Below are positions 37,407 through 47,829 of a stretch of DNA of 64,000 bases, in pieces. The number at the start of each line of letters is the position of its first letter. Within the stretch, counting starts at the first letter, position 1. The stretch lies in NCBI GenBank assembly GCA_008973525.1, contig WACJ01000550.1:930001-994000 (forward strand), given 5' to 3'. The stretch is from Stenopsyche tienmushanensis. Lineage: Eukaryota; Arthropoda; Insecta; Trichoptera; Stenopsychidae. A program made the position numbers and the translations under genes. Below the pieces are notes generated by a model. That model was not told where the DNA came from. It ran no database searches and saw only the letters and a list, made by a program, of their open reading frames with translations.

Positions 37407-40290
37407 ACCGAGAATATTAATACTTCTGATCTACCAAATTTGTTTTTATGGTAAAATCTTTATCAATAATCCTGTTGTGAGTTTGAATCATTATGATAAA
37501 ATTTATGGAACTAATCCACTATCCCAATTAATTCAGATTATTTTATTTTTCCATCATGTTTTATGTCATTCCATAATGACAGTATTGCTTGTGTTGCTTG
37601 ATGATTGATTAAAAATAACCATTGAAAACTTAATGCGACTCTGTTTTATCCCTAGTATTTTTCTTAAGTTTTAATGTCACTTTTAAGATTTTGGGCGTTT
37701 ATTCTTGTGGCAGATGTTGCTTCTTTTTAACAGAGTTTTGGCAGTTGCCATTATAGTCAATATACCTATAGGTTCACTTTTTGATGGCAATTTACTTGTA
37801 ATTTGTGATTACTAGGGTAGTGTGTTTTTATTTTTTCGTCTAATAAAATCGTCAATGCCGCACCAAAATAAATATATATATAAGTTTTCCAAAATATGTT
37901 CATGTTTTTGTTTGCGAAGTTATGAAAATTAATTACAACATTCTGAAGCCATGTCGCCCTTGACAAGGACACTCACATATTTTTAATGGAAAATAATTAA
38001 AAAGAACCTGTTGCGATTCATCATAAATCAAGCGGCATTGAAACATTAGAACGCAAACTCGAAAGAAGCATAAATAAAAAATGTGAGTATGAAAAACTTG
38101 CGCCTTGATCAATTATTCGCAACTCTCAAGTTTCGCACGTAAAATACAATTTTTCTTCGTTCCAAAAGTCAAATTACGCAGAATTTATATCGTTTCTAAT
38201 AAGATAAAACCATAATTTGTTATGTTTTGTAGAAGCCAAGTGTGTATTTTGTGGATTGTTGCGGAAATAAATCGGGCTATTAAAATTACAGCTACACCCC
38301 TAATCGGAATGAGCCCTAATGATAATTGCGGCCATTTGCATATTAAATTATTTTAACACGGGGAGATTATCTGGAATGCGTTGTTAATATCATTGTTTTC
38401 CGATAGTTGTATTATTGACATTTATTGGCAATTTTGAAAATCTCATTGCAGAGCATCGATGTGGAACGATTTGGGTAATGGTCGTAGTTAGCCCCCAAGA
38501 ACTCCGATGTAATTTAGTAGGAATCTTATCTGAGCATTGAAATCAATTATCTGTTGATATTTGTATTGTAAATTATTGTCGCTTTTGCAAGTAATTTGCC
38601 TTTGATTTATGGATATTGTTATTTGACTTGGAAGCAATCGCACCGAGAAGATAACCTTAATGATTTATCCATTGTAATTTCTTAACGTTTAAGGCAATTT
38701 TCACAGTTTTGGTTCAAATTTGCTTTAAATTTTGATGACGTTCAATAACCAAATAATCAATAATGATAATTTGTTCCTTAATTCTGTTTATTACTTTTAA
38801 TGATCTTTATAAGTTCAAATTTCATGAAATGATTCTGTCTTCAATATTCTAATTTTGATATATTAAATTGAAATTTCTGCCAAACATAAACATAATATCG
38901 ACTAAATGTGTGTGCACTATTTACATCGTGCATGTTTCATTTCTACATCATTATGAATAATTATAAATAGTTTCTATATATACAACAAACATTAGACATA
39001 TTTATAGAGCTTTCCACTTTACTATTTATGTACAACACTGTATGTACTAGATCCGGCTTAGCCCCCGATTTTGTTGGCGGGTGAGTATCTTTGTTTTTTA
39101 CCCATCTATGTTTCTCAAATATTCTGCTCAATCAATCTGACAGCCAAATAAAACGATTTCGATATAGGAAAGTTATGAAAAACCACATTTTCCCGTCGAT
39201 TTTCCAAGGCTCGGAAAAGTTGATAGCGTACATAACTCTCGTGCGTGAAAGAATCGGCCAACATGGTCCGAATGACACGTGGACACAAGGTGGAAAATGC
39301 GTTGATCCTGTGGTCCTTTGAGGCACACGTGTGCCACAAATGAAGTGAAAACAGCATTTGGTACCCGGTTATGATTTATCGTTTCAATTAAACCATAAAT
39401 TACTTGAACCGTTAAAGCGGAATCGACGCTTAAACATTTAAGTCACACACACGTACACTGTCTGCCGGGGATGGGTTTTTCAATAGTCATTCTGGGTGAA
39501 AAATAGCCCTTATTTATTATAAAGCATCCCTCTCTTTCAGCTTTCCACTCTATTGTATTATATATCAAAAAATTTACGCATGATTTTTTTTGTGCTTTAT
39601 TTATTTATAAGTTTGACTTCATCGTTTTCATGCCTGCGCATTTCTCTCCGGTAAAGAAAATCGTATTTTCAGATCTTGAAGTCATTTGCTGTTTGTTTTT
39701 TTTTCGGGTTTCTTTTATGTCTTCAACGTGTTTCTTTCACATCGATTGTGCGCTTAATGAATACCAATTTTTCTCTTGCTGATTTCTTTTGCTAACAATA
39801 CAGTTTTTCTGCTGAAAGCTTTTCTCAGCATCAAAAAAACTTGAAATAAAAGCATTTAACGCGTTCAAACGAAGCATTCTGCAGCGTTTGAGAAAATAAT
39901 GAATTTGCCCTTTCAATGCAAATGCATCGAAACGTTTTTCACACCATGAAGTTTATTTTACATCAGATAGTCTTTCACATAAAAAGACTACAGATATAAA
40001 CTTCTCTTTGCAATGAAATAATTAAAAAACTTTAAATATTAGTTGAATTAGTAGTGCCAAATGGAAAATGGCGATAAACCATCTTATCCGAAATATCAAA
40101 TAAATACTAAGTACTGGAATTTGTTATACAATTCATAACTTATTGATGATTTATAGCACATATGAATTTCCTGATAGCTCTACACTTTCAATTGATAATA
40201 AAAACCATCATAATCTCTATTTATTTATATGGATAATTTACAGAAAATATATTAATTAAATTTTTATAGTTTTTATAGTATAGTCAGCTC
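37407..40290. other. Gene-poor stretch
   Basis: Overlapping open frames on both strands at 39091-39357 reflect composition; none matches a family. A good donor sequence GTGAGT follows 39079, but the preceding sequence is too short to call an exon. Confidence 0.5.
39322..39335. repeat. 14-bp palindrome with central E-box
   Basis: GGCACACGTGTGCC is a perfect palindrome centred on CACGTG, a possible bHLH binding site, in a mildly G+C-rich stretch (39150-39340). Confidence 0.7.
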
Positions 40291-40382
40291 CGAGACTAAT
40301 GAGGAGCCAGCGGAAAGAATGCGCTTTTCCGTGATCAAGGTTATCAATGTTTAAGGGCAGGAAGACGCCACTATTAGTCTCG
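40291..40382. repeat. Stem-loop with CGAGACTAAT arms
   Basis: CGAGACTAAT (40291-40300) is inverted at 40373-40382. The 72-base loop is richer in G+C than its surroundings. It could be a small transposon end or a structured RNA; the sequence alone does not decide. Confidence 0.6.
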
Positions 40383-40664
40383 CAAGTTCAGGATAATCGA
40401 AAATAATCATAATTGACAGGGAAAGTATGAATAATTTTTATTTGTCTAGATTTCAATTTATAAAAACACATAATAAATTATTTTTATTAAAAAAATCAAT
40501 TATCAAGATATATAAGTTGTCCTGAATTGGGTTCTTCTCGGTTTTCAATACATTTCATGGTGACATCTAAACGATGAAAAGCCTAAGAATATGTAGGACC
40601 AATAACTCCCCCTTTACAAATATCTTCGTCGTTTTGATCTTGTTCTTATGATACAGATATGTCT

Positions 40665-41666
40665 TTAATTATTTAAAATTTTGAATCCAGGATCGTTTGC
40701 GTCGCAATTTAACCACTTGGTTACATTTTCGTTGTCGCATTCAGCACATATAGAAATGTGTGCTATTGCTTCCTCAACGTCTTCTATATCAAGTTCTACC
40801 GCGTTACTAGAATTTACTAATAGTCTTCTCATTAATTTTTCATATGTGACACAGTTGAAGAATTCCAACTATCTGCTGTGATGTAGCAACAATCTTTTAA
40901 TATTTTTTTTTGGAAGCTAATAACTGTTTCTTCATTATTTTCCTCTGCTAGTAATAATCGTCGAAGCATCTGATTTTTATATGAACGTTTAAATGTTTCT
41001 ACTGCACCCTGATCTATCGATTATATTATCGACGTGACATTCAGTGGAAGGAATTTTGCCGTAAACTTTTCATCGATCTGGGATAGATGGGTGGAACGAG
41101 AAGCTTTTTCTGATGATCATATTCAACCGGTAGACTTTTAATATTATATTTTTATGGCATATGAGATTCTTTGATTTTCCAATGACAAGCAGTGGCAGTC
41201 TGTGTCTGCCTGTTGCATTTGCACACACCATTATAGTGATACGTTCTTTGCTTTTTTTGTACCCAGGTGCAATATTTTCATGTCTTTTATTTCCAATTTA
41301 AATCGATCTCATCAGCATTGTATAAAAAATTTTCGTCGAATCCTTCCTTCTTCACAAATAGCTTCAATATGTCAATGGATGTGTTTGCTGAAGGTATGTC
41401 AGCAAAAAGCTTTTCCTCATGAATTTCAAGTTCCTTGATACCATGTCGTCCTTTGAATTTTTCAAGCTAGCCCAAACTTGTTTTGAAGATGAAATCTCCA
41501 TTTAATTTTGTATTGAAAAATATTGCTTTTTAACACAATAATGGACCAGATATTGTCTGTCAAGTTGATCGTCTTTGTATGAACCACATAAAAATACACT
41601 CTTCAACTACTGTATTTTCTGATTTTTTATAACATTCTGCTCTGAGAGATATTCGAAGTTCTACTG
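40665..41666 (-). pseudogene. pogo/Tigger transposase remnant
   Basis: The minus strand begins at 41666 with CAGTAGAACTTCGAATATC, a typical Tigger terminal repeat. It then shows scattered transposase pieces: [69 protein letters not shown] and finally TKWLNCDANDPGFKI. The DQG..ET.KR.Y block and the W...D.NDPGF.I tail are characteristic of pogo-class transposases. Stops and frameshifts are frequent; the longest intact piece is 40665-40868. The other terminal repeat was not identified. Confidence 0.8.
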
Positions 41667-43275
41667 TATCTAGGTGACAGGAAATATTTTTTCTGCATAA
41701 TATTTCTGAAAATTGGTATTTATAATAATAAAAAATAAAACAAATTCATGTAACATATCATTTATTATCACCATCGAATAAAAATTCAATACCTACACTA
41801 CACATTTCATAGGTAAAGTTTTAGAAATTTATACGTATACACACATAAATTTTATAAATATATGTATATATAGATATAATGTATCTACAAATTGTCATAC
41901 AAAATGATTTATACATTTCCAAATATTTATAAAGAATAAACGAATTATCTTCTACACGAAATTAAATGTAAATGTATTCTAATTATTATCGAATAAGCTT
42001 GCATTTGCAAGATATCTTTGTAAGATCATTGCGACGTGTGCCAAAACGATCTTCATTCATTCCTTATTAAACAAACGTTTGAAAAATTGAAAACATTGCT
42101 TTATCTAAATCATGTTTGTTCCGACTAGAAAAAAATCTTTTTTATATAATAATATAAATATATTTTTAATCGATCTCATAACTAATTATTATATATAAAA
42201 ATTTTCAGTCATCTTATAGTAAATTTTTTTCAGTAATGATATTTTATGGCAATATTAAAGTAATATGTATTTTTAACGATTAATAAAAATATTTTAACGC
42301 TAGAATAACATAGGCGACCTTTATATAGGCCTTCGACTGCTTATCATATACAAACACTCAAATGCCCTTACATTTTATCGAACCACGAAAGCAAAATTAA
42401 ATATTGATAAGATGTAAAGAAGTTAAGCCGATTTGTTTTTTTAAATCAAAATTTGCAAATCAAATGCTTATACACTTTGATGCTTTAAGTTAGCGCTCAA
42501 TGCTATAGAAATCGACTATCCTACGCTTTCAGTTTATATTATATCAACAATTCTAGTTGGTCAGGGTTGGGATTAAAGCTACAGAAGTTTAATTTAAAAA
42601 AATGTTTTTTAAATCTAAAATATATTGGTTTAATCTAAACATTTGTATGCCGTCGAATATTAAACAATTTAAATACATTTTCAATGAATTCAATTTCAAT
42701 TACAGTGATTTCATCCCTTGTTTTTATCAATTTCAATTGATAAAAATAATGATGGAACAATTTAAAAATATCTTATTATTTTGCTTCATCTCATTATCTG
42801 ACGGCGATACTATACAAATTTAAATTGTATTTATTTATTTATACCCCCTAATAAAAAAAATATTGATCAAATTATAATCTACATATTAATTACAATTTTT
42901 TACATACATATACAATGATATTAACAATGTTAATGAAAATGATACCGCATAGAGACTGTTTCATTAAAGTGTCCTACAATATTAAATATACTGCATATAG
43001 GCTTAATTAAAAAAATCTAAAATTTTACATCCAAGGATATGACATTTTACAGATATGATGTGTGTCAATCACAAATCTGATATAAATGGATAAGAAACCA
43101 TCTGTTTCTAATACAGTTATATATATATAACACAAATCAAATATTTTCTTCGTATATGTTACATATATTGTCATGTAATACACTTTAATGCAATATTATA
43201 ATTAAAGTATCCAAAGGAATGGTTTAAATGTTTTGAATTCGTTCTAAATTATATCGAGAGAGATTTTTTTAATTA
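41667..43275. other. Very AT-rich 3' flank of the VWC gene
   Basis: No ORF of interest. It separates the pogo relic from the end of the VWC gene. Confidence 0.6.
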
Positions 43276-43281
43276 TTTATT
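43276..43281 (-). promoter_or_regulatory. Possible polyadenylation signal of the VWC gene
   Basis: AATAAA occurs on the minus strand 24 bp after the stop codon. It would give a very short 3' UTR. The flank is AT-rich, so chance occurrence is likely enough that this is only tentative. Confidence 0.3.
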
Positions 43282-43304
43282 TTAATTGTGTGCTAGGGTG
43301 CGCT

Positions 43305-43465
43305 TTAAAATGAGTCGGTGTCTTCCGAGAGGGTCGCTGAGTCCATGGGGGCGCAACCTCGCGGGGCGCAGGTCACCCTGGCACCGGTGCTTCCGCCCTC
43401 GGAACAACGACACGCAAGACAACTTCCGGTCGAAGGTAATGCTTGTCCTACTTGATATTCTGTTC
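43305..43465 (-). CDS. Terminal exon: rest of the second VWC domain and C-terminus
   Basis: This exon is 161 nt. The acceptor is TTCTCCACAG ending at 43466, and the stop TAA is at 43307-43305. Joined in phase to the previous exon it reads TEYQVGQALPSTGSCLACRC, then a Gly/Ser stretch, VTCAPRGCAP and a short acidic tail ending DTDSF. The spacing of the CxxCxC, VTC and GC cysteines completes the VWC module begun by GCLVMG. The first two bases finish the split Gly codon exactly. The opposite strand carries an open frame from 43286 to 43492, but it has no family resemblance. The VWC reading on the minus strand explains the local G+C peak far better. Confidence 0.9.
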
Positions 43466-46400
43466 CTGTGGAGAATTATAAATCAGGGTTAATGAACGAT
43501 AATTACGGAGTGTTGCAGTATTATTTTTTAGCCGACACAATTAAAAAATATATATGAAAGCATAAAAAATATACATTTGAAACTCCATGCTTAAATTTAT
43601 GCATAACAAATGTAAAATTTTATTCTGTAATCATCATTTCGTCATCATCATAGTGCAGCCACGTTGTACTTCATTGCAAACAACTAGGATTTTTTCGATA
43701 TCCATTAATAGAAAAGAGGTCACATTCATCTCAATTATATCATATATTCACCTCTGCATGCACTCGATGTTGAAGGCATTTTGAGCACTCACCCAGTGGA
43801 TCACCTGAGTGAAGGCATCGAATGAAAATATGGTTGTTGTAAACTACGCAATTTTCACAAGATAATCAAGATAATTTTATTGGAAGTTCTGGAGTTCATG
43901 GAATCTAGATCCTCCTTTCTTTGAAAAGCTGAAAATATACGTGACACTTGATCACAAAGATCTTGATATGAATAAGAAACTCAAAAGTAGCAGAGAGGGC
44001 GCAATTTAAGTTTTGAGGCCCCCTGGACCCATATGGTTTTTTCAGCCTGGGTCAAATTGTGCTATTCAAACCTCGATATACACGCGGTTTTCTATTACGA
44101 TTTCACTATTACGCAGCATATAGGCAGAGAATGGCCTAATTTTTTAATTGGTGGCTAGTATTTTAACCACGATTTCTATCATACATGCCGCGCAAAAATG
44201 AAACCTTTGTATAAAAACATACAAACTCTAATAGAATGTAAAGAGCGATCTGAATTTTTACGCTTATATCCAATATTGGATGCATTCATATGAGATTTCG
44301 GTGATATATTGGAATAACTAATACCTGTAGAAAGAAAGAGTATTTTTAAAAATTGGGTTAGTTTCAATGAGCATATTTTTACGCGGTTTTGCATGTTGAT
44401 CCTCCTTTGCGTGAATCAAATTAATTGGCATTAAATGCGTCGGTTGATTGAACATTATTCGTCTTTGTTGTCATATTTATATATTTTTAATGCGAAAACA
44501 AACTTTTTAAATTGATATTGGCACGGATTCGATTGCTTGCGTACATTTAACGATATTTTTGGGAAAGTCGACTCCATCTTGCGTAGGTCATTTATTTACT
44601 CTATACGGTATTTTTATTGTTTTTCTTTGGCTAATAAAAATAAATTTATGTACTAACAAGCGTACATAAAGCCCGCTCGTTCATTTCCGTCCAGTCGTCT
44701 TGTGTTTTCCCCCCCGGGAAGTTTTATTATTGCAGAATTCCATTATTATTAGTATCAAATCTACCCTTCGAATAAATATTATTCGGCTCGGTATGGAATT
44801 CATTCAATTAGCCGTGTTTATTTTAAAAGTGGATTACATTTCGTGACAGTTTGCACTGCGAGATTACGAAATTTATGGAAACGATGCCGTGAAAACGGAA
44901 CGTCGGAAATTTGAAATGGATTTTCATAAACATTTTGCAAAATAATCCCCCGGTAATTTCCACGAAACGTATCGTTTAATTTAGTAGTGTGCAGAACTGA
45001 GAGCGGGGTTGTTAGCAGGGGGTTGGTTCGTGGGGTGGATTTTCATTTTATGCTACGCTTACACTACAATCTAGGCATCGAATAAGCGCGGGGCTTCGTT
45101 TCTGTATGTAATAGCATTGATATGATTTAGATAATTACTTTGATATATATTAATAAGACTAATTCGTTTTTAATTGCTTGAAAATTTCTTCATAGCTGTG
45201 TCTATTGTTGATTTTTAATCGTGCAAAACGGATTCTTACTATGTACTATATACTTAATCAGGGCAGTCGCTTAATGTGGATGGAATTAGAATAGCAGAAA
45301 TACTGAAATTATCCCGCTTTTTTGGGATAGTTATACCCATATTGAGATCAATAAAAGCAAAATCTATGGATTATGAAATCAATAAATGTTATTTGTTTGA
45401 TTAAATTAAACATTTAGTTTTAGATAGATTTTCCCTATCGTTATTACTATCCCTATCATCACTAGCCTTAAGGAGTCAACTACAGCTAATATCATCAATT
45501 ATATTTTTTTCTGATTTCATCTCATACAACTTTCATTCTTATTACATCCATTAATCTTTTTACCATACTGTCATTTTGAATCCTTCAATGTCATATGCTT
45601 TATAAAACTGCAATTTATGTATTAAAAAACTGTAAAATATGCCATTCAAAATTATCATTAAGTATATTAAAGATTGATACATTTAATTAAAGAATTTCAT
45701 TGCAATGACGGTATTAAAATATTTTGGAATCTTTGAATCCTTCAATATATATGATTTTTTTTTATTAATAATAAAAAAATAGCTTACCCATGACTAGGCA
45801 ACCAGGCTTAGACACCACAGGTACAGATGCTGTGCTATTTGGTCTTCCGGATCTGTTTTCGTCGTCAGATTTGAGTGACGACTTCGAGTCTTCGAAGCTG
45901 GATGTATCACCCGAAGTCGAGTGCTCCTTTGTCCTATCGTCGTCGAAAGGAATAGTCTGAGTCTCATAGCTGCCGGTCTTGATGCCGGCGTCGGCTCCAT
46001 TGTCTGTCGATGAATTGGATCCGTATTCAGCCAAAGTTGTATAAGATTGTACCAACTTGATATCTTGCCGGTTCTTCTTGTCTGTTTTCGACACAAACTT
46101 CTTTGTCTTCGCCACCTTGGTGCTCTTTAATGCTTTCTTCTCGGCTTTTGACACTTTGGACGCGACCGTAGTCAGGCTGTCAAATCGTCCATTATCCTGT
46201 GAAATTCCCGAACTTGAGCCTTGGGGTGCGGTTCCGTTCGACAGTGTCATTAAGAGTTTTCCACTTTTCCAAGTTGTTGGCATCTTTGGGGTGGTCGTCG
46301 ATGATGTTATAGTCGTTTTTCGGTAAGAAGTTTTCTTCGGTTTGTGCGACACGGGCGATGGGCGCTTTTCAAATGTCGCCGAAGAGTTTCCTACGAAAAT

Positions 46401-47829
46401 AAAAATTTCAAGCACAGTGAGTACTAAACACTCATTTTTTACTTAACTTATGAAAAAATATTGGATTATTTTAACATTAGAATAAAATAAGAAAATGGCT
46501 AAAATACTGACATATGGAGGGATAAATGTAAATCCGATCTTAAAAATATGAATATATATTATAGTTTAAAATAGTTTTATATAAGTTTTTTTACCAAAAT
46601 TTAACACCTAGATAAATTGGACATTCTACTGATATATTGTTAAAAGATTGTATGTATTTTTACAATCCTACTTTTAATAAACGTGAACTAAAATTATTAT
46701 ACATGAATACTAAAAATAGTAAATATATGTTTATTTTAGGCTCTTTTAGGGTAAAAATAGTATTATTTAAATCACACTTTAAAAAAGTTATTACATTATA
46801 ATGTACTATTTTATATATTGTAATATACTCACATTTCTATGAGATAACAATGCAAAATGACATTTGGTTTATATGTGAAAAATTTGATTTGTAGGGATTT
46901 CAATCATTCAATTTGTTTGAATATTCTTAATTTGGAACGTTTTTGGAGTAAATCATTGATCATACAAATACAAACTTTATTTGATATTAGTTTCTAATAT
47001 TTTAGTAATAGTAATGTTTCTGATAACTTAGGTGCATAATTGTGCACATCAAGCCTAAATGAATTAAATGGTGCTAATTGATTTAATCAGTGATGAAATT
47101 TGAATTAATTGTTTTTCAATACAATGTTTAGGAAAGCTCGGCTGTGTATTGTTGCGGTTGATTTTGCTTTTATTGGAAACAAACCTACCTAGAAGCCAAC
47201 CGTGTGATGAAAAGCGAAATTGAGTTTGGAAATTCACCAAATCATGACAGAAACGTATATTCGTCGAAATTGATTATTAAATTCGGGTGTCATTAGTTTC
47301 CTGCATGAAATTAACCCGAAACGTCAGATTGGAATCAGAATTAGTTTTATATGTAAATCGAGCTTACTAAACTCCAGATGAAATGTTAAATCGATTTTAA
47401 TATTAACGCGGTATTGATTCCGACCGTCCGCACAAATCTTATATAAGACCCGATGAATAATTCAACTCTTCAATACAATGATCTCGTGGCGATCGGGTGC
47501 TTTTAAAAAGTCGGTGTATTATCGCTCATTCCTAATTTAGGGACTTCGGCGGGGTATTTATAAAATTCATGAATCCAAGATAAATGATTAGGGTTAGAAA
47601 GCCGGCGACCCATATATTTATGGCGTATTTTTCTAGGGCATTTCCATTTTTTATATGGTTAAAAATAAACATGACTTACCACAAAGAGAGTAGGGTTGAC
47701 CACTTGGACATGGGCCGGGGGCCTCAGGTGGGCACTCCTGCCACCAGCAGAACATCTCCCCATCTAGGCACAGGCAGAACTCGCAAGGGTCAGCACGACG
47801 AATCTGCATATCCATCATCAATCCATTAA
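43305..47829 (-). CDS. 3' part of a secreted VWC-domain protein gene (three joined exons)
   Basis: This is the only well-supported gene in the window. The exons are 47829-47680, 46390-45788 and 43465-43305 on the minus strand, together 914 nt, and they encode the last 303 complete residues plus a stop. Both introns are GT-AG (1289 and 2322 bp) and both split a codon after its first base, rebuilding Gly codons. The order is a VWC module, a long Ser/Thr/Lys-rich linker, a second VWC module split by intron 2, and a short acidic tail. VWC modules are found in secreted matrix proteins and BMP-binding proteins, so an extracellular role is likely, but the ligand cannot be read from the sequence. Kielin/chordin-like or tenectin-like are possible labels; orthology was not established. 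The 5' exons and signal peptide are missing and may lie beyond 47829 or outside the window. Confidence 0.9.
43466..45787 (-). other. Intron 2 of the VWC gene
   Basis: Donor GTAAGC, acceptor CCACAG, 2322 bp. It is AT-rich without coding signal. A segment beginning near 44056 (TTCAAACCTCGATATACACG, then repeated GCGG/TTACG motifs) looks like the end of a Tigger-like DNA transposon. No matching second end was found. Confidence 0.8.
45788..46390 (-). CDS. Exon encoding a Ser/Thr/Lys-rich linker and the start of a second VWC
   Basis: This exon is 603 nt with phase 1 boundaries on both sides. The acceptor is TTTTCGTAG ending at 46391 and the donor is GTAAGC at 45787-45782. The first codon completes a Gly shared with the preceding exon. 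The roughly 200 residues are low complexity, with a TTITSSTTT stretch, a Lys-rich block containing KVSKAEKKALK, and an acidic Ser-rich block containing FEDSKSSLKSDDEN. Four N-glycosylation sequons (NSS, NGT, NSS, NST) fit a secreted linker. The last residues, KPGCLVMG, supply the first Cys and conserved Gly of the second VWC domain, which continues in the next exon. Overlapping ORFs in other frames here are shadows. Confidence 0.92.
46391..47679 (-). other. Intron 1 of the VWC gene
   Basis: Donor GTAAGT, acceptor TTTTCGTAG, 1289 bp. It is AT-rich and no other feature was seen in it. Confidence 0.85.
47680..47829 (-). CDS. Exon with a first VWC domain
   Basis: This exon is 150 nt and symmetric (phase 1 to phase 1), as is common for shuffled extracellular modules. 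The acceptor follows a T-rich tract ending in ACAAG just above 47829. The donor is GTAAGT at 47679-47674. The frame reads NGLMMDMQIRRADPCEFCLC and then a segment containing MFCWWQEC, the CxxCxC core and following cysteines of a VWC domain. The NG..M.D.Q start matches the usual spacing before the first CxxCxC. An alternative acceptor at 47804 (GCAG) would put the frame out of phase with the next exon, so 47829 is preferred. Base composition is clearly richer in G+C than the surrounding introns. Confidence 0.9.

Noticed and set aside
39049..39079. Possible micro-exon before a GTGAGT donor
   Set aside because: Only about 30 bp, with a weak acceptor and no frame support.
43286..43492. 68-codon plus-strand ORF in a G+C-rich island, with splice-like borders (TGCTAG at 43296, GGTAATG at 43436)
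   Set aside because: The minus strand of the same island completes a VWC domain in exact phase with the upstream exon and ends in a stop. The plus-strand peptide matches nothing.
46057..46326. 89-codon plus-strand hydrophobic ORF
   Set aside because: It is the antisense shadow of the Ser/Thr/Lys-rich VWC-gene exon.
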